Shown piece by piece: positions 16,976-25,930 of a DNA stretch of 64,000 nt. The notes beneath the pieces were generated by a model that worked only from the letters and a program-made list of their open reading frames with translations, ran no database searches and was not told the DNA's origin. The translations under genes were made by a program, and so were the position numbers. How positions within the stretch are numbered: position 1 is the stretch's first letter; the number at the start of each line of letters is the position of its first letter. The stretch comes from JACKJP01 sp050249695 (GTDB lineage: Bacteria; Pseudomonadota; Alphaproteobacteria; Rhizobiales; Tepidamorphaceae): positions 992,001-1,056,000 of the forward strand of contig JBFWQA010000001.1 of NCBI GenBank assembly GCA_050249695.1, read 5' to 3'.

Positions 16976-17746
16976 TCAATCCGGACGCCTTGGCGAGGCG
17001 CGGCGCGGCGTCCCGCCCCCGCGCCGGAGGGCGGCATTCTCCACCCATCGCATCGTGTCGTAGAGAAGGACGGCAAGGGCGGCGACGGCGAGACCTCCTT
17101 GCAGGATAAAGGCCAGATTGTTGGACAGAAGCCCGGCGATGATCACCTCGCCGAGCGTACTCGCAGCAACCGTCGAACCGATCGTGGCCGTTCCGACAGC
17201 GATCACGGTGGAAAGCCTCATGCCGGCAAGAATGACCGGCAGCGCCAGCGGCAGTTCGACCCGGAGGAACATCTGGCGGTCCGTCATGCCCATCCCGCGC
17301 GCTGCTTCCAGAACGGAGCGCGGCAGGGTCGACAGCCCGGTGAGCGTGTTCTCGAAAATGGGCAGCAATCCGTAAATAAACAGCGCGACGAAGGTCGGCG
17401 CGGCGCCGAAGCCGAGCGCCGGCACCGCAAGTGCCAGGACCGCGACGGGCGGAAAGGTCTGGCCCACATTGGCGAGCGCCCGCGACAAGGGCAGGAACTC
17501 CGCGCCGGCGGGACGGGTGACGAAGATCGCGAGGCCGATCGATACGATCGCGGCGGCCAGCACGGCGGCGCCGACCAGCAAGAGATGGTTGAGCGTGAGC
17601 TGCAGGAGGTTGGCCTGCGTGTAGATGGGTGGCGCGCCGCGCTGCGTCAGCGGCTCGAATATTGGGGAAAAAGCGTCCGGCCATGCCAGAAACGCAAGGA
17701 GCAGCGCCAATACCGCCAACCTGACGATGATACCTGTCCGCGTCAC
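16976..17746 (-). CDS. osmoprotectant-type ABC transporter permease (YehW/ProW-like)
   Basis: A 256-residue inner-membrane permease with about six membrane segments and the EAA loop EAARGMGMTDRQMFLRVELP (about 145-165) that docks on the ATPase. The start is the GTG at 17746, which overlaps the ATPase stop (17743) in a GTGA arrangement. It is the last gene of a four-gene operon: binding protein, large permease, ATPase, small permease, the order of YehZYXW-type glycine betaine/choline importers. The C-terminal tail is basic and low-complexity. Confidence 0.88.
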   Translation of the reverse strand: MTRTGIIVRLAVLALLLAFLAWPDAFSPIFEPLTQRGAPPIYTQANLLQLTLNHLLLVGAAVLAAAIVSIGLAIFVTRPAGAEFLPLSRALANVGQTFPPVAVLALAVPALGFGAAPTFVALFIYGLLPIFENTLTGLSTLPRSVLEAARGMGMTDRQMFLRVELPLALPVILAGMRLSTVIAVGTATIGSTVAASTLGEVIIAGLLSNNLAFILQGGLAVAALAVLLYDTMRWVENAALRRGGGTPRRASPRRPD

Positions 17747-18681
17747 GCCGGCGGCCTTGCGGCGCGCGCCGTGAGCGCCGCCAGCGTGATCCGGCCGACC
17801 GGCTCGCCGTCGCGTTCGACCGGCGCGGCCGCCCGCCCCGACCAAAGCAGATCTGCATAGGCATCGCGCGCCGAGCTTGCCGCGTCCAATGCCGCGCCCT
17901 CGGCATCGCCCGGTTCGACGAGTTCGCCGGCGCTGACCAGCGACAGAAGCTGGAACGGGCCTTCATGGGCCCCGAGAAGCGCTTCGATGAAGGGGCTTGC
18001 CGGATGTGCGACAATCTCTTCGGGAGGCGCATATTGCAGCAACCTGCCCCCGTCCATCACGCCGATCATGTCGGCAAGGCGGATCGCCTCGCTCATGTCG
18101 TGCGTGACCAGAATGATCGTCGTGCCGAAGCGGCGCTGGATTTCAAGGAGATCATCCTGTGCCTTGGTGCGGATGATCGGGTCGAGGGCACCGAAAGGCT
18201 CGTCCATCAGCAGAAGATTCGGCCCGGAGGCGAGTGCCCGGGCAACCCCGACCCGCTGTTGCTGACCGCCGGAAAGCTCATGCGGCATGCGCGAGCGGAA
18301 CTCGCCGGGCGGCATCTGGAATAGCTCCAGCAGTTCATCCACGCGCGCTTCTATCCGGTTGGCATCCCATTTCAGGAGCTGTGGCACGGTCGCGATATTC
18401 TGCGCGACCGTCCGGTGCGGAAACAGCCCGTGCCCTTGTATGACGTAGCCGATACGCCTTCGCAGTTCATGCGCGGGAATGGCGCGCGTATCCTCTCCGT
18501 CGATCCGCACCGTGCCCGATGTCGGCTCCACAAGCCGGTTGATCATGCGCAGCAGCGTCGTCTTGCCCGAACCGGAGGTACCGACGACGGCGGCGATCTT
18601 GCGCGGCGGAACGATCATCGACACGTCGTCCACGACCGCCGTCCCGCCATATTCCCTGGTGAGGTGGCCGGCCTCGATCAT
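17743..18681 (-). CDS. osmoprotectant-type ABC transporter ATP-binding protein (YehX/ProV-like)
   Basis: A 312-residue ABC ATPase. Walker A GTSGSGKTT at about 34-42, signature LSGGQQQRVGVARAL at about 140-154, Walker B LLLMDEPFGALD and the switch HD in LVTHDMSEA are all intact. A C-terminal stretch of about 70 residues resembles a reduced regulatory (CBS-like) region. The ATG at 18681 overlaps the preceding permease stop by 4 bases, and GGGAGG lies 8 bases upstream. It powers import of a quaternary amine or similar osmolyte (inferred from the operon type). Confidence 0.92.
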   Translation of the reverse strand: MIEAGHLTREYGGTAVVDDVSMIVPPRKIAAVVGTSGSGKTTLLRMINRLVEPTSGTVRIDGEDTRAIPAHELRRRIGYVIQGHGLFPHRTVAQNIATVPQLLKWDANRIEARVDELLELFQMPPGEFRSRMPHELSGGQQQRVGVARALASGPNLLLMDEPFGALDPIIRTKAQDDLLEIQRRFGTTIILVTHDMSEAIRLADMIGVMDGGRLLQYAPPEEIVAHPASPFIEALLGAHEGPFQLLSLVSAGELVEPGDAEGAALDAASSARDAYADLLWSGRAAAPVERDGEPVGRITLAALTARAARPPA

Positions 18682-19877
18682 CTCCTTGCCCTCCCCGCGC
18701 CGCGAGGCGCGCTCAGCTCCACGAGTGCGTCGAGAATGACGGCGGCCGCAAAAGAGAGAAAAACGGTCGGCAGCGCGCCGAGCAGAATGAGGTCGATCGC
18801 CGTCTGCCCCATGCCCTGAAAGACGAATACACCGAACCCGCCCCCGCCGATCAGGGCCGCGATCGTCGCAAGACCGATATTCTGGACCAGGACGATCCGG
18901 ATGCCCGTCAGGATCACCGGGAAGGCAAGCGGCGCCTCGACGCGGAAGAATTTCTGCCGCTCCGTCATGCCCATGCCGAGCGCCGCGTCGCGCGCCGCCG
19001 CCGGAACGCCGGCAAGTCCGGCCAGCGTGTTGGTCACCACGGGCAGCAGCGCATAGCCGATGAGCGCGATCAGGGCCGGCGCCGCGCCGATGCCCGATAT
19101 GCCGAAGGACGCAGCAAGCGGCGCGTTCGCCGCGAGCCAGGCGAGCGGCGGAATGAGAATTCCGAACAAGGCGATCGATGGGATCGTCTGCACGATATTG
19201 AGGACGTTGAGCAGCGGTTCGCGTATCGCCGCGACCCGAAAGCAAAGAATGCCCAGCGGCACGCCGGCAATCGCCGCCGCGGCGAGCGAGGAAAAGGCCA
19301 GAGTCACATGCCGAACCGCCTCTTCCCAGAACCGGTCGCGTCGCACGGCATATTCCTTGAGAATGGAAACGTCGCTCCACAGGCCCGAGCCAAGCAGCAG
19401 CAGCAGCCCGCCTGTGGCGATGCCCAGAGCCAGCAGACGCCGATAAGGACCGGGCCGCCATCGCGCCAGCGTGTCGGTCAGCACGAGCGCGAAGGCCGCG
19501 ACCAGCACCCAGAATCCGGCGGCAGGACCAACCCTCGCCGCGGCGTTGCCGGACGGGGTGAGATGGCTCGCCGAGAAGCCAAGGCCCAGCAATACGGCGA
19601 TCATGCCCGCCGCCCCCGCGGCGAGGCGCAATGGGAGGCTCTTGGAAAATACGACGATTGCCGATGCGGCGGCCGCGACTATCAGCAGACCAGCGGCCTG
19701 CAAGACCGGCAACGATTGAAGGACAGACAGCGCATCGCCGACGACGATCCTGTTGGCGCGGAACGTCACGAAGGGCAGCGCCAGCCCGCAGAGGACCATG
19801 ACCGCCGCGATGGCTCCGAGCCTGTCGATAGACGGCTTCGCGGTGGGGCCTGCCTTCAGCGCGATATCGTCGGCCAC
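18678..19877 (-). CDS. osmoprotectant-type ABC transporter permease with N-terminal membrane domain (YehY-like)
   Basis: A 399-residue permease. The first 170 residues carry several hydrophobic segments that are not part of the transporter core, as in YehY-type permeases; the core then follows with the EAA-loop DAALGMGMTERQKFFRVEAP near residue 300. It begins 1 base after the binding-protein stop and overlaps the ATPase start by 4 bases. With the small permease it would form the heterodimeric channel. Confidence 0.9.
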   Translation of the reverse strand: MADDIALKAGPTAKPSIDRLGAIAAVMVLCGLALPFVTFRANRIVVGDALSVLQSLPVLQAAGLLIVAAAASAIVVFSKSLPLRLAAGAAGMIAVLLGLGFSASHLTPSGNAAARVGPAAGFWVLVAAFALVLTDTLARWRPGPYRRLLALGIATGGLLLLLGSGLWSDVSILKEYAVRRDRFWEEAVRHVTLAFSSLAAAAIAGVPLGILCFRVAAIREPLLNVLNIVQTIPSIALFGILIPPLAWLAANAPLAASFGISGIGAAPALIALIGYALLPVVTNTLAGLAGVPAAARDAALGMGMTERQKFFRVEAPLAFPVILTGIRIVLVQNIGLATIAALIGGGGFGVFVFQGMGQTAIDLILLGALPTVFLSFAAAVILDALVELSAPRGAGRARR

Positions 19878-19878
19878 G

Positions 19879-20784
19879 CTATTTGATCAAGCCTTCGCTC
19901 TTCAGGAAATCGCGCGCGACGTCCCTGGCGGCTTCGCCGCCGACCTGCACGCGTCCATTGAGCTTCTGAAGGGTTTCCAGATCGAGCCTGGCGAAGACCG
20001 GTTCGAGAACCTTGACGATGGCCGGATACTTCTCCAGCACCTCCCTGCGCACGATGGGCGCGGGCCGGTAGACCGGCTGCACATTCTTGTCGTCTTCCAT
20101 GACGACGAGGCCCGAAGGCTCGATGCCGCCGTCGGTACCGTAGACCATTGCCGCGTTCACGCCGCTGGTCTGGCGCGCGGCGGCGGCGATGGTGGCCGCC
20201 GTGTCGCCGCCCGACAGGATGACGAGTTGCTCCGAGGAGAGCTTGAATCCGTAGGTCGACTGGAAAGCGGGAAGCGCGGCCGGCGAATTCACGAACTCCG
20301 ACGAACCGGCGAGCTTGATGTCGCCGCCACCGGCAATGAATTTGCCCAGATCGCTCATGGTCTTCAGATTGTTGGCGTCGGCGATCTTCTTGCGCACGGC
20401 GATCGCCCAGGTGTTGTTGGCGGGCGCCGGCTCAAGCCAGACGAGGTTGTTGGCCTGCAGGTCGAGCTCTGCGGCACGCTTGTAGCCCGCTTCCGGATCC
20501 TTCCAGACATCGCTGTCGGCCTCGTTGAAGAAGAACGCCGCGTTGCCGGTATACTCCGGATAGATGTCGATCTCGCCCGCGGTGATCGCCTCGCGCACGA
20601 TCGGCGTTCCACCCAGTTGAACCTTGCCGACGACGGGGATGTCGCTCGCTTCGAGCACTTCCAGAATCATGTTGCCGAGGACGCCACCCTCGGTATCGAT
20701 CTTCGACGATACGACGACGTCCGCGACGGCGCCCCCGGTCATCAGCGCAAAAGCTGCGAAGGCCGCAGCGAAAAGGTTTTTCAT
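19879..20784 (-). CDS. osmoprotectant ABC transporter substrate-binding protein (OsmF/YehZ-like)
   Basis: A 301-residue periplasmic binding protein. The N-terminus (MKNLFAAAFAAFALMTGGAVA) is a signal peptide. The body shows SSKIDTEGGVLGNMILEVLE, GEIDIYPEYTGNAAFF and the late VYRPAPIVRREVL segment, which are marks of the OpuAC/OsmF family that binds glycine betaine, choline or related amines in an aromatic cage. First gene of the operon; the 217 bases upstream are the likely promoter region, but no clear operator was found there. Confidence 0.9.
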   Translation of the reverse strand: MKNLFAAAFAAFALMTGGAVADVVVSSKIDTEGGVLGNMILEVLEASDIPVVGKVQLGGTPIVREAITAGEIDIYPEYTGNAAFFFNEADSDVWKDPEAGYKRAAELDLQANNLVWLEPAPANNTWAIAVRKKIADANNLKTMSDLGKFIAGGGDIKLAGSSEFVNSPAALPAFQSTYGFKLSSEQLVILSGGDTAATIAAAARQTSGVNAAMVYGTDGGIEPSGLVVMEDDKNVQPVYRPAPIVRREVLEKYPAIVKVLEPVFARLDLETLQKLNGRVQVGGEAARDVARDFLKSEGLIK

Positions 20785-21001
20785 CGCAGTATGTCCTCAG
20801 CCGCTGTTATGTTCGACCGTAAAGCGCGCAACCCACGCCACCGGTTCCTTGCATCGCGTGGCAATGCTTCGCCACAATGCCGAGCCACCATGGAGGCGGC
20901 AAAAGGTGCATCCGTCGACAGCCTAGCCGCGACAAACCGATCTTCACAAGCGCGCGTTGCACAAACCGCGCCGCGAAGCCTTCGTCTGAAAGGAAATCCC
21001 A

Positions 21002-21952
21002 ATGAAAAACCGCCCGCTTGGCAGAACCGGTCTCTCCATCGCACCCATTGTCATGGGGGGAAATGTTTTCGGATGGACGATCGACGAGAAGACCGCATTC
21101 GCCGTCCTCGATGCCTTTGTCGATCTCGGGTTCAACGCCATCGACACGGCCGACTCCTATTCACGCTGGGTGCCCGGCAACAAGGGCGGCGAATCCGAAG
21201 CGATTATCGGCAACTGGCTCAAGGCCCGACCGGGCATGCGCGAGAAGGTCGTCATTTTCACCAAGGTCGGATCAGACATGGGCCAGGGGCGAAAGGACCT
21301 CTCGCCCCGCTGGATCGCCAGGGCCGCGGAGGATTCGCTTGCCCGTCTCGGGGTCGATACAATCGATCTCTATTTCTCGCACTGGTTCGATCCCGAAACG
21401 CCATTCGAGGCGACGCTTGAAGCCTATGACCGCCTGATCAAGGCGGGAAAGGTGCGCGCTGTCGGTGCTTCCAACCACGACGCCGCGCAACTGGAGGAGG
21501 CGCTGCGCACATCTGAGCCGCTGGACCTGCCGCGCTATAAGGTGCTCCAGCCCGGCTACAATCTGTACAGCCGGACGCCCTTCGAGGGCGCGCTGCGCGA
21601 ACTCTGCCTGCGCGAAGGCCTTGGCGTCGTCCCCTATTACGCGCTCGCGGCCGGCTTTCTCAGCGGCAAATACCGCTCGAAGGCCGATCTCGGTCAGTCC
21701 GTGCGTGGCGGCGGCATTGAGAAATATCTCGACGCACGCGGCGCCGCCATTCTCGACGCGCTCGACGCGGTCTCCGACCGGCATGGCGCAACGCCCGCGG
21801 AAATCTCTCTTGCATGGCTGATGGCACAGCCGGGCATCACCGCGCCGATTGCCAGCGCGACCCGCGTCGCGCATGTGCAAAGCTTTGCCCGCGCCGCCAC
21901 CCTGTCGCTCGATGACGAGGACATGAGGCTGTTGAACAGCGCCAGCGCCTGA
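21002..21952 (+). CDS. aldo/keto reductase
   Basis: A 316-residue NADPH-dependent aldo/keto reductase (TIM barrel). The catalytic tetrad can be placed: Asp and Tyr in NAIDTADSYSRW (about 45-56), Lys in IFTKVG and His in YFSHWFDP. The NADPH-binding C-terminal portion (TAPIASATRVAHVQ) is also seen. AAAGGAA precedes the ATG by 8 bases. It stands alone between the ABC operon and the MFS gene and is probably a general aldehyde or ketone reductase. Confidence 0.9.
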   Translation: MKNRPLGRTGLSIAPIVMGGNVFGWTIDEKTAFAVLDAFVDLGFNAIDTADSYSRWVPGNKGGESEAIIGNWLKARPGMREKVVIFTKVGSDMGQGRKDLSPRWIARAAEDSLARLGVDTIDLYFSHWFDPETPFEATLEAYDRLIKAGKVRAVGASNHDAAQLEEALRTSEPLDLPRYKVLQPGYNLYSRTPFEGALRELCLREGLGVVPYYALAAGFLSGKYRSKADLGQSVRGGGIEKYLDARGAAILDALDAVSDRHGATPAEISLAWLMAQPGITAPIASATRVAHVQSFARAATLSLDDEDMRLLNSASA

Positions 21953-22128
21953 ACGGCGGTTCAGAGTCTGCACTTGATCGGCCGATGCAACGGGTGCATG
22001 ACAGTCACCGACCTTGAGGCCGCTCGCCTCGCCTTCCGGACCAAGACGCATGCCCGGGCAGCAGATACGCCCGCAGACCGGCATGCTCGTCCAGCCTGCC
22101 GGGCCGCGCACCTGGCGAGCGCCATGCA

Positions 22129-23406
22129 GTGGAACCCGATATCTTGACCGGCATCCCCGTCACAACGCTCGTCGCCATCATTACCTTCTTCGGCGGACTT
22201 GGCGGCGGCCTCGTATTTCCCATCATGCCGGCGCTCGGCCTCGATCTGGGCATTCCCGCCTTCATGGTCGGGCTCATCCTCGCCTCCAACAGGATTGCCC
22301 GGCTGTTCTTCAACCTGCCCGCCGGTCACCTGTTTCATCTCCTCGGCCCGCGCCTGCTTCTGGCACTGGCGATGCTGATTGAAACGGTGGGCATGCTCGG
22401 CTTCAGCCTGGCGCTCCAGACCAGCGAGCCGGCGCTCGTGCTGCTCGTATCGCGTTTCGTGCACGGCATCGGCATGGGATTCCTGCTGGTTGGCGCGCAG
22501 GCCGCCGTCCTCAGCTATTCCGACCGGGGCAATCGCGGCCGCAAGACGGCGGCGGTGCGCATCGCGATGAACACAGCCGTTCCCGGCGGCGTGGTGGTCG
22601 GCGGCCTCCTCGCCGATCTTTATACCAACAATGCCGCCTTTCTCTCCGGCGCAGCCGTCAGCTTCGCGGGGGGAATCGTTGCTCTGCTCTTTCTGCCGCG
22701 GCCGCCCGCGAAGATACCCGAGACGGGCGTCGCGCCCTCTGCGGGCGATGCCGCCTATGGCATCAGGGCGCTGCTGCGCTCGCCGAACCTGCCGGCGCTG
22801 GCTTCGGCCTGGTGCTTCAACATGCTGATCTTCATGACGGTGCAGGGCGTTATCCTGTGCACCCTGGTACTGCTCGCGCAGGAGCGCGGCATCTCGATGG
22901 CCGGCTTTGGTCCTCAAGGTACGTCCGGCCTGCTCATGGCGGTGATGATGGGCGTCGCCGCCCTCAGCGCGATCGTCATGGGCCGGGCCATCGACGCCAT
23001 CAGGTACCGCTCCACGCCGCTGATCCCCTCGCTGCTCGGCCTCGCCCTGGGCTTTGTCATTCTCGGAATCGCCCAGACGCTGCCGATGATGCTGCTCGGC
23101 GCCGTCGTCACCGGCCTTTCCTATAACAGCGTGACGATGCCGATGATGGCGCTTCTCGGCGATGCCGCCGGCGAAAGGCAGCACGGGCCGGCGGCGGCAA
23201 CCTTCCAGCTCTTCGGCGATATCGGTGGCACGATCGGGCCCATTCTCGGCATCGAGATGGCGATCCGCGTCGGGCTTGAGCCGCTCTATCTGTCCCTTTC
23301 GGTTCTCATCGCGCTCGCCGTCTTCGTCGCCTTGTGGCTTCGCGGCTACGAGAAGCGCCGTTTCGCCGCCGAGACGGCGGACAAGACGGCTGGCGACCCT
23401 GCCTGA
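22129..23406 (+). CDS. MFS transporter
   Basis: A 425-residue major facilitator with about 12 membrane segments. Typical loop motifs are weak, but the pattern of two six-helix halves with a central cytoplasmic loop (about residues 195-215, containing PRPPAKIPETG) is clear. The start is GTG at 22129 without a strong ribosome binding site; a TTG eight... codons-scale alternative slightly downstream is possible. The substrate cannot be told. A long reverse-strand frame over it is a high-GC shadow. Confidence 0.82.
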   Translation: MEPDILTGIPVTTLVAIITFFGGLGGGLVFPIMPALGLDLGIPAFMVGLILASNRIARLFFNLPAGHLFHLLGPRLLLALAMLIETVGMLGFSLALQTSEPALVLLVSRFVHGIGMGFLLVGAQAAVLSYSDRGNRGRKTAAVRIAMNTAVPGGVVVGGLLADLYTNNAAFLSGAAVSFAGGIVALLFLPRPPAKIPETGVAPSAGDAAYGIRALLRSPNLPALASAWCFNMLIFMTVQGVILCTLVLLAQERGISMAGFGPQGTSGLLMAVMMGVAALSAIVMGRAIDAIRYRSTPLIPSLLGLALGFVILGIAQTLPMMLLGAVVTGLSYNSVTMPMMALLGDAAGERQHGPAAATFQLFGDIGGTIGPILGIEMAIRVGLEPLYLSLSVLIALAVFVALWLRGYEKRRFAAETADKTAGDPA

Positions 23407-23415
23407 GATCCGAGG

Positions 23416-23793
23416 TTACGGCGCTTCCGTGCACAGGCTGCGACCGTCTCCGAATGAGCGCACGATTTCGATCTTGCCGACGATAGCGGCGTTGAACGCG
23501 TCCATGTCCTCCGCCGGAATCCAGTATTCCAGATGCGCCTGCCCGCCCGCTTCCTGCACCTTGAATTTCGCCAGGTAGTCTGCCCGAACCTCGAAACGCG
23601 TCACATATCCCGCGCCGCTCGCAGGCACATTCCAGTCGCGCGCGATCTTCACGGCATATTCCTCGCTGGTCACCGGATAGAAGATCGGCTGCTCGGGCAG
23701 GCGTGGCGGAAACGCCGTCATGCCGCTCTCCTCGATCAGCTTGAGCTCAGCCGGACCGACCGGACGCCAGAGGGTGACAGTCGCTTTCGTCAT
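23416..23793 (-). CDS. conserved hypothetical protein (annotated elsewhere as ADP-ribosylation/crystallin J1)
   Basis: A 125-residue soluble protein. Segments such as TLWRPVGPAELKLIEESGM, FPPRLPEQPIFYPV, ARDWNVPASGAGYVTRFEV and EYWIPAEDMDAFNA match a widespread small family that databases often label ADP-ribosylation/crystallin J1, without a proven activity. The start MTKATV at 23793 is where family similarity begins; an in-frame ATG at 23823 would add ten residues and lies inside a palindrome (23806-23837). Convergent with the MFS gene, 9 bases between stops. Confidence 0.75.
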   Translation of the reverse strand: MTKATVTLWRPVGPAELKLIEESGMTAFPPRLPEQPIFYPVTSEEYAVKIARDWNVPASGAGYVTRFEVRADYLAKFKVQEAGGQAHLEYWIPAEDMDAFNAAIVGKIEIVRSFGDGRSLCTEAP

Positions 23794-23805
23794 TCGGCCG
23801 ACATT

Positions 23806-23837
23806 AGTTGAAGGTGCATTCATGCACTAGCGCAACT
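23806..23837. promoter_or_regulatory. nested inverted repeat upstream of the small conserved gene
   Basis: GTGCAT-TC-ATGCAC (23814-23827) is a perfect inverted repeat, flanked by AGTTG (23806-23810) and CAACT (23833-23837). It lies 12-45 bases upstream of the probable ATG at 23793 and between two divergent genes. It may be an operator or a hairpin in the leader. Confidence 0.4.
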
Positions 23838-23939
23838 GATGCCACCGCCGGCCACATATGCGAAGATCGCGTTCCATGCATATGCCCTTTGCGCTGGGCC
23901 ATCTATCGTTCTCACGCCTGCCAGTTATGGGGACAACAA

Positions 23940-24677
23940 GTGAGCGACCACTGGAGCTTCTATTTAAAGCAGGTTGAGGCAAAGCCGGCATCCATCCTCC
24001 TTGATCTTGGCATCGCCCAATCCGTCCCGCTGGCGGGGTATACGCATCTGGGGGAAATCCGGCTGGAGATGCTCTCCCCTCGCCCGGACGGCCTGTCGAG
24101 CAACGAGGAATTCCAGGCACTTGCGGATCTGGAAGACGCCGTGATGCCCATGATCTTATCGGCCACCTCAGCCATCCATGTCGGCAGGATGACCACCGGT
24201 GGCAATCGCAACTTCTATTTCTATACTGGCGATCCAGACGCGTTCGGCCATGCGGCAGCCGCGGCAATGGGTGCGCATCCAAACTACCGATATGAGATCG
24301 CAACGACACTAGACATGGGTTGGCTTGCCTACACCCGTCTCCTCTATCCCTCGGAGGACGACCGGCAGCACATCGAAAACCGTGACCTGATTGCTACACT
24401 GGAAGACAAGGGTGACAGGGTCGATATCCCGCGTGAAATCGACCATCACATCAAGTTCGCCGACCCCATCACGCGACGCGGGTTTGTCGAACACACGCGA
24501 AAGATGGGGTTTCGGGTTCTCCAGGAAGATTTCGATCTGGTAGGCCGCTTCCGTCTGACCATCGGCCGCCAGGACCGGCCGGTCGACATGGTCGATATAG
24601 CGTTCAAACTCTACAAGGACGCGAAGAATTTTGGCGGCGACTATGACGGCTGGGGCTGTATTATGGTGACAGAATGA
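23940..24677 (+). CDS. DUF695 - RraB-type two-domain protein
   Basis: A 245-residue protein starting at GTG 23940 with GGGGA about 6 bases upstream. Residues 1-130 resemble DUF695 (SDHWSFYLKQVEAKPASILLD ... MILSATSAIHVGRMTTGGNR), and about 140-240 resemble the RraB family (DLIATLEDKGDRVDIPREID, HTRKMGFRVL). RraB proteins modulate RNase E in gammaproteobacteria; here that role is only inferred from the fold. The frame is open further upstream to 23808 without support. Confidence 0.7.
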   Translation: MSDHWSFYLKQVEAKPASILLDLGIAQSVPLAGYTHLGEIRLEMLSPRPDGLSSNEEFQALADLEDAVMPMILSATSAIHVGRMTTGGNRNFYFYTGDPDAFGHAAAAAMGAHPNYRYEIATTLDMGWLAYTRLLYPSEDDRQHIENRDLIATLEDKGDRVDIPREIDHHIKFADPITRRGFVEHTRKMGFRVLQEDFDLVGRFRLTIGRQDRPVDMVDIAFKLYKDAKNFGGDYDGWGCIMVTE

Positions 24678-24725
24678 AGGCCGCCGCCCAATCGCCCGGA
24701 TTAGAACGCGATACCCTGTACCGGG

Positions 24726-25256
24726 TCACGTATTGCGCCCATCTCTTTTCGCGATGACTGCAGCTATTGCTGCAACGAGTTCATTCTGGCCTTCGTACAT
24801 CGGTGGCAGGAACAACTCCGAACCATCGACAAACTTCACTCCGACACCGCCGCCCGGAGCTCTTCCCATCCACCACGCGTCGGACATCCGGAAACCTCTG
24901 CTCGCTTCAAAGCGGCCGCGGACATGAATTTCCTCGCCTCGCCACCGATACTCGCTTCCAAATGAATATCGAATTGTAACGAGCACGGAAACGCAGGCTG
25001 CAATCAACCAGAGCACTGAGAAAAAGCGTGACAGAACAGCATTGGCATTGCCGGAGAGATCGAGAAACAAAATACGGTAGATAATGTAATAACCTAAAAA
25101 TGTTGAAATGCCGATTGTAAATTTCAATATCCAATGCGGCCTGAGCGTAACCCAGCCATCCTTGCCAGGCTCTATTTTTGGCGTAAAGATCCAATTCAGT
25201 ACATATATAAAATAAAAAAATGTTGCCAAAACAATTATTTGGAGAATGATCTTCAT
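24726..25256 (-). CDS. hypothetical membrane protein
   Basis: A 176-residue unrecognised protein. Three hydrophobic segments are visible (about 4-25, 45-70 and 80-97), followed by a soluble C-terminal part of about 75 residues with RWRGEEIHVRGRFEA and KFVDGSELFLPPMYEGQNEL, which resembles a PH-like beta domain. The upstream half is AT-rich compared with its neighbours, a sign of recent acquisition. Confidence 0.6.
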   Translation of the reverse strand: MKIILQIIVLATFFYFIYVLNWIFTPKIEPGKDGWVTLRPHWILKFTIGISTFLGYYIIYRILFLDLSGNANAVLSRFFSVLWLIAACVSVLVTIRYSFGSEYRWRGEEIHVRGRFEASRGFRMSDAWWMGRAPGGGVGVKFVDGSELFLPPMYEGQNELVAAIAAVIAKRDGRNT

Positions 25257-25287
25257 TTGGATATCGCAACATTTCTATTGTCGAGTA

Positions 25288-25929
25288 CTAAGGTGCGATG
25301 AGCCTACGCATCCGCCCCATCGCCGCATCGATCTCGCGCGATTCCGCCTCCTGCCTGAGGTCGAACATTGCCAGCAGCGTCCAGCGGTCGCTTTCAAGCT
25401 GCCGCCTCAGTTTTTCCCGCTCGGCCTCATCCTCCGCATCCGCCAGCAGCCGGTCGAAATCACCCTCGACCGACCGGATCATGTCGGCCGGCGATTTGTG
25501 CTTGCCGAGGATGCGCGCGGCGCCCGCGAAGGTCGGCGTCGTTCTGTCGCCCGCCTCCACCTCGCGATAGCCGGCGCCGTGACGCGCCACCGTCTCGTAA
25601 ACCGCGTGATAGGCGAATGCCTGATCCGGCTGTTCCTCGGAAGCCGCCAGCAGGCGGCGGACGACACGCAGGCCCATCAGCGTGATGCCGCCATCGGAAC
25701 TGCTGACCATCCGCGCCCGGCCGATCTCCTTGTCGATCTCCTTGATCTTCTGCGGCAGGGAGAGGTCTTCGCGGTCGACGACCGCCCCGGCGTTGTGAAC
25801 GGTGCGCGCGAAAATGAAGGCGGCCCCCCGACAATCGGCCCGCAGCGCGGCGAAGGCTTCCTCGAACTCGGCGGCCGGCGGCGCGGGCTTCGGCTCCAGG
25901 TCGAGGCGGCGTTTGATCCAGTCCCACAT
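25288..25929 (-). CDS. hypothetical protein, soluble, helical
   Basis: A 213-residue protein of unknown function, beginning MWDWIKRRLDLEPKPAPP at the ATG 25929, one base after the SDR stop, so it is probably cotranscribed. Long helical stretches rich in Arg, Glu and Asp (AEREKLRRQLESDRWTLLAM) suggest a helical bundle. No motif was recognised. Base composition is like the host's. Confidence 0.65.
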   Translation of the reverse strand: MWDWIKRRLDLEPKPAPPAAEFEEAFAALRADCRGAAFIFARTVHNAGAVVDREDLSLPQKIKEIDKEIGRARMVSSSDGGITLMGLRVVRRLLAASEEQPDQAFAYHAVYETVARHGAGYREVEAGDRTTPTFAGAARILGKHKSPADMIRSVEGDFDRLLADAEDEAEREKLRRQLESDRWTLLAMFDLRQEAESREIDAAMGRMRRLIAP

Positions 25930-25930
25930 C

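Noticed and set aside
21961..23184. 407-residue reverse frame opposite the MFS gene
   Set aside because: Low-complexity, Arg/His/Glu-rich antisense frame; the forward frame has a full set of membrane segments.
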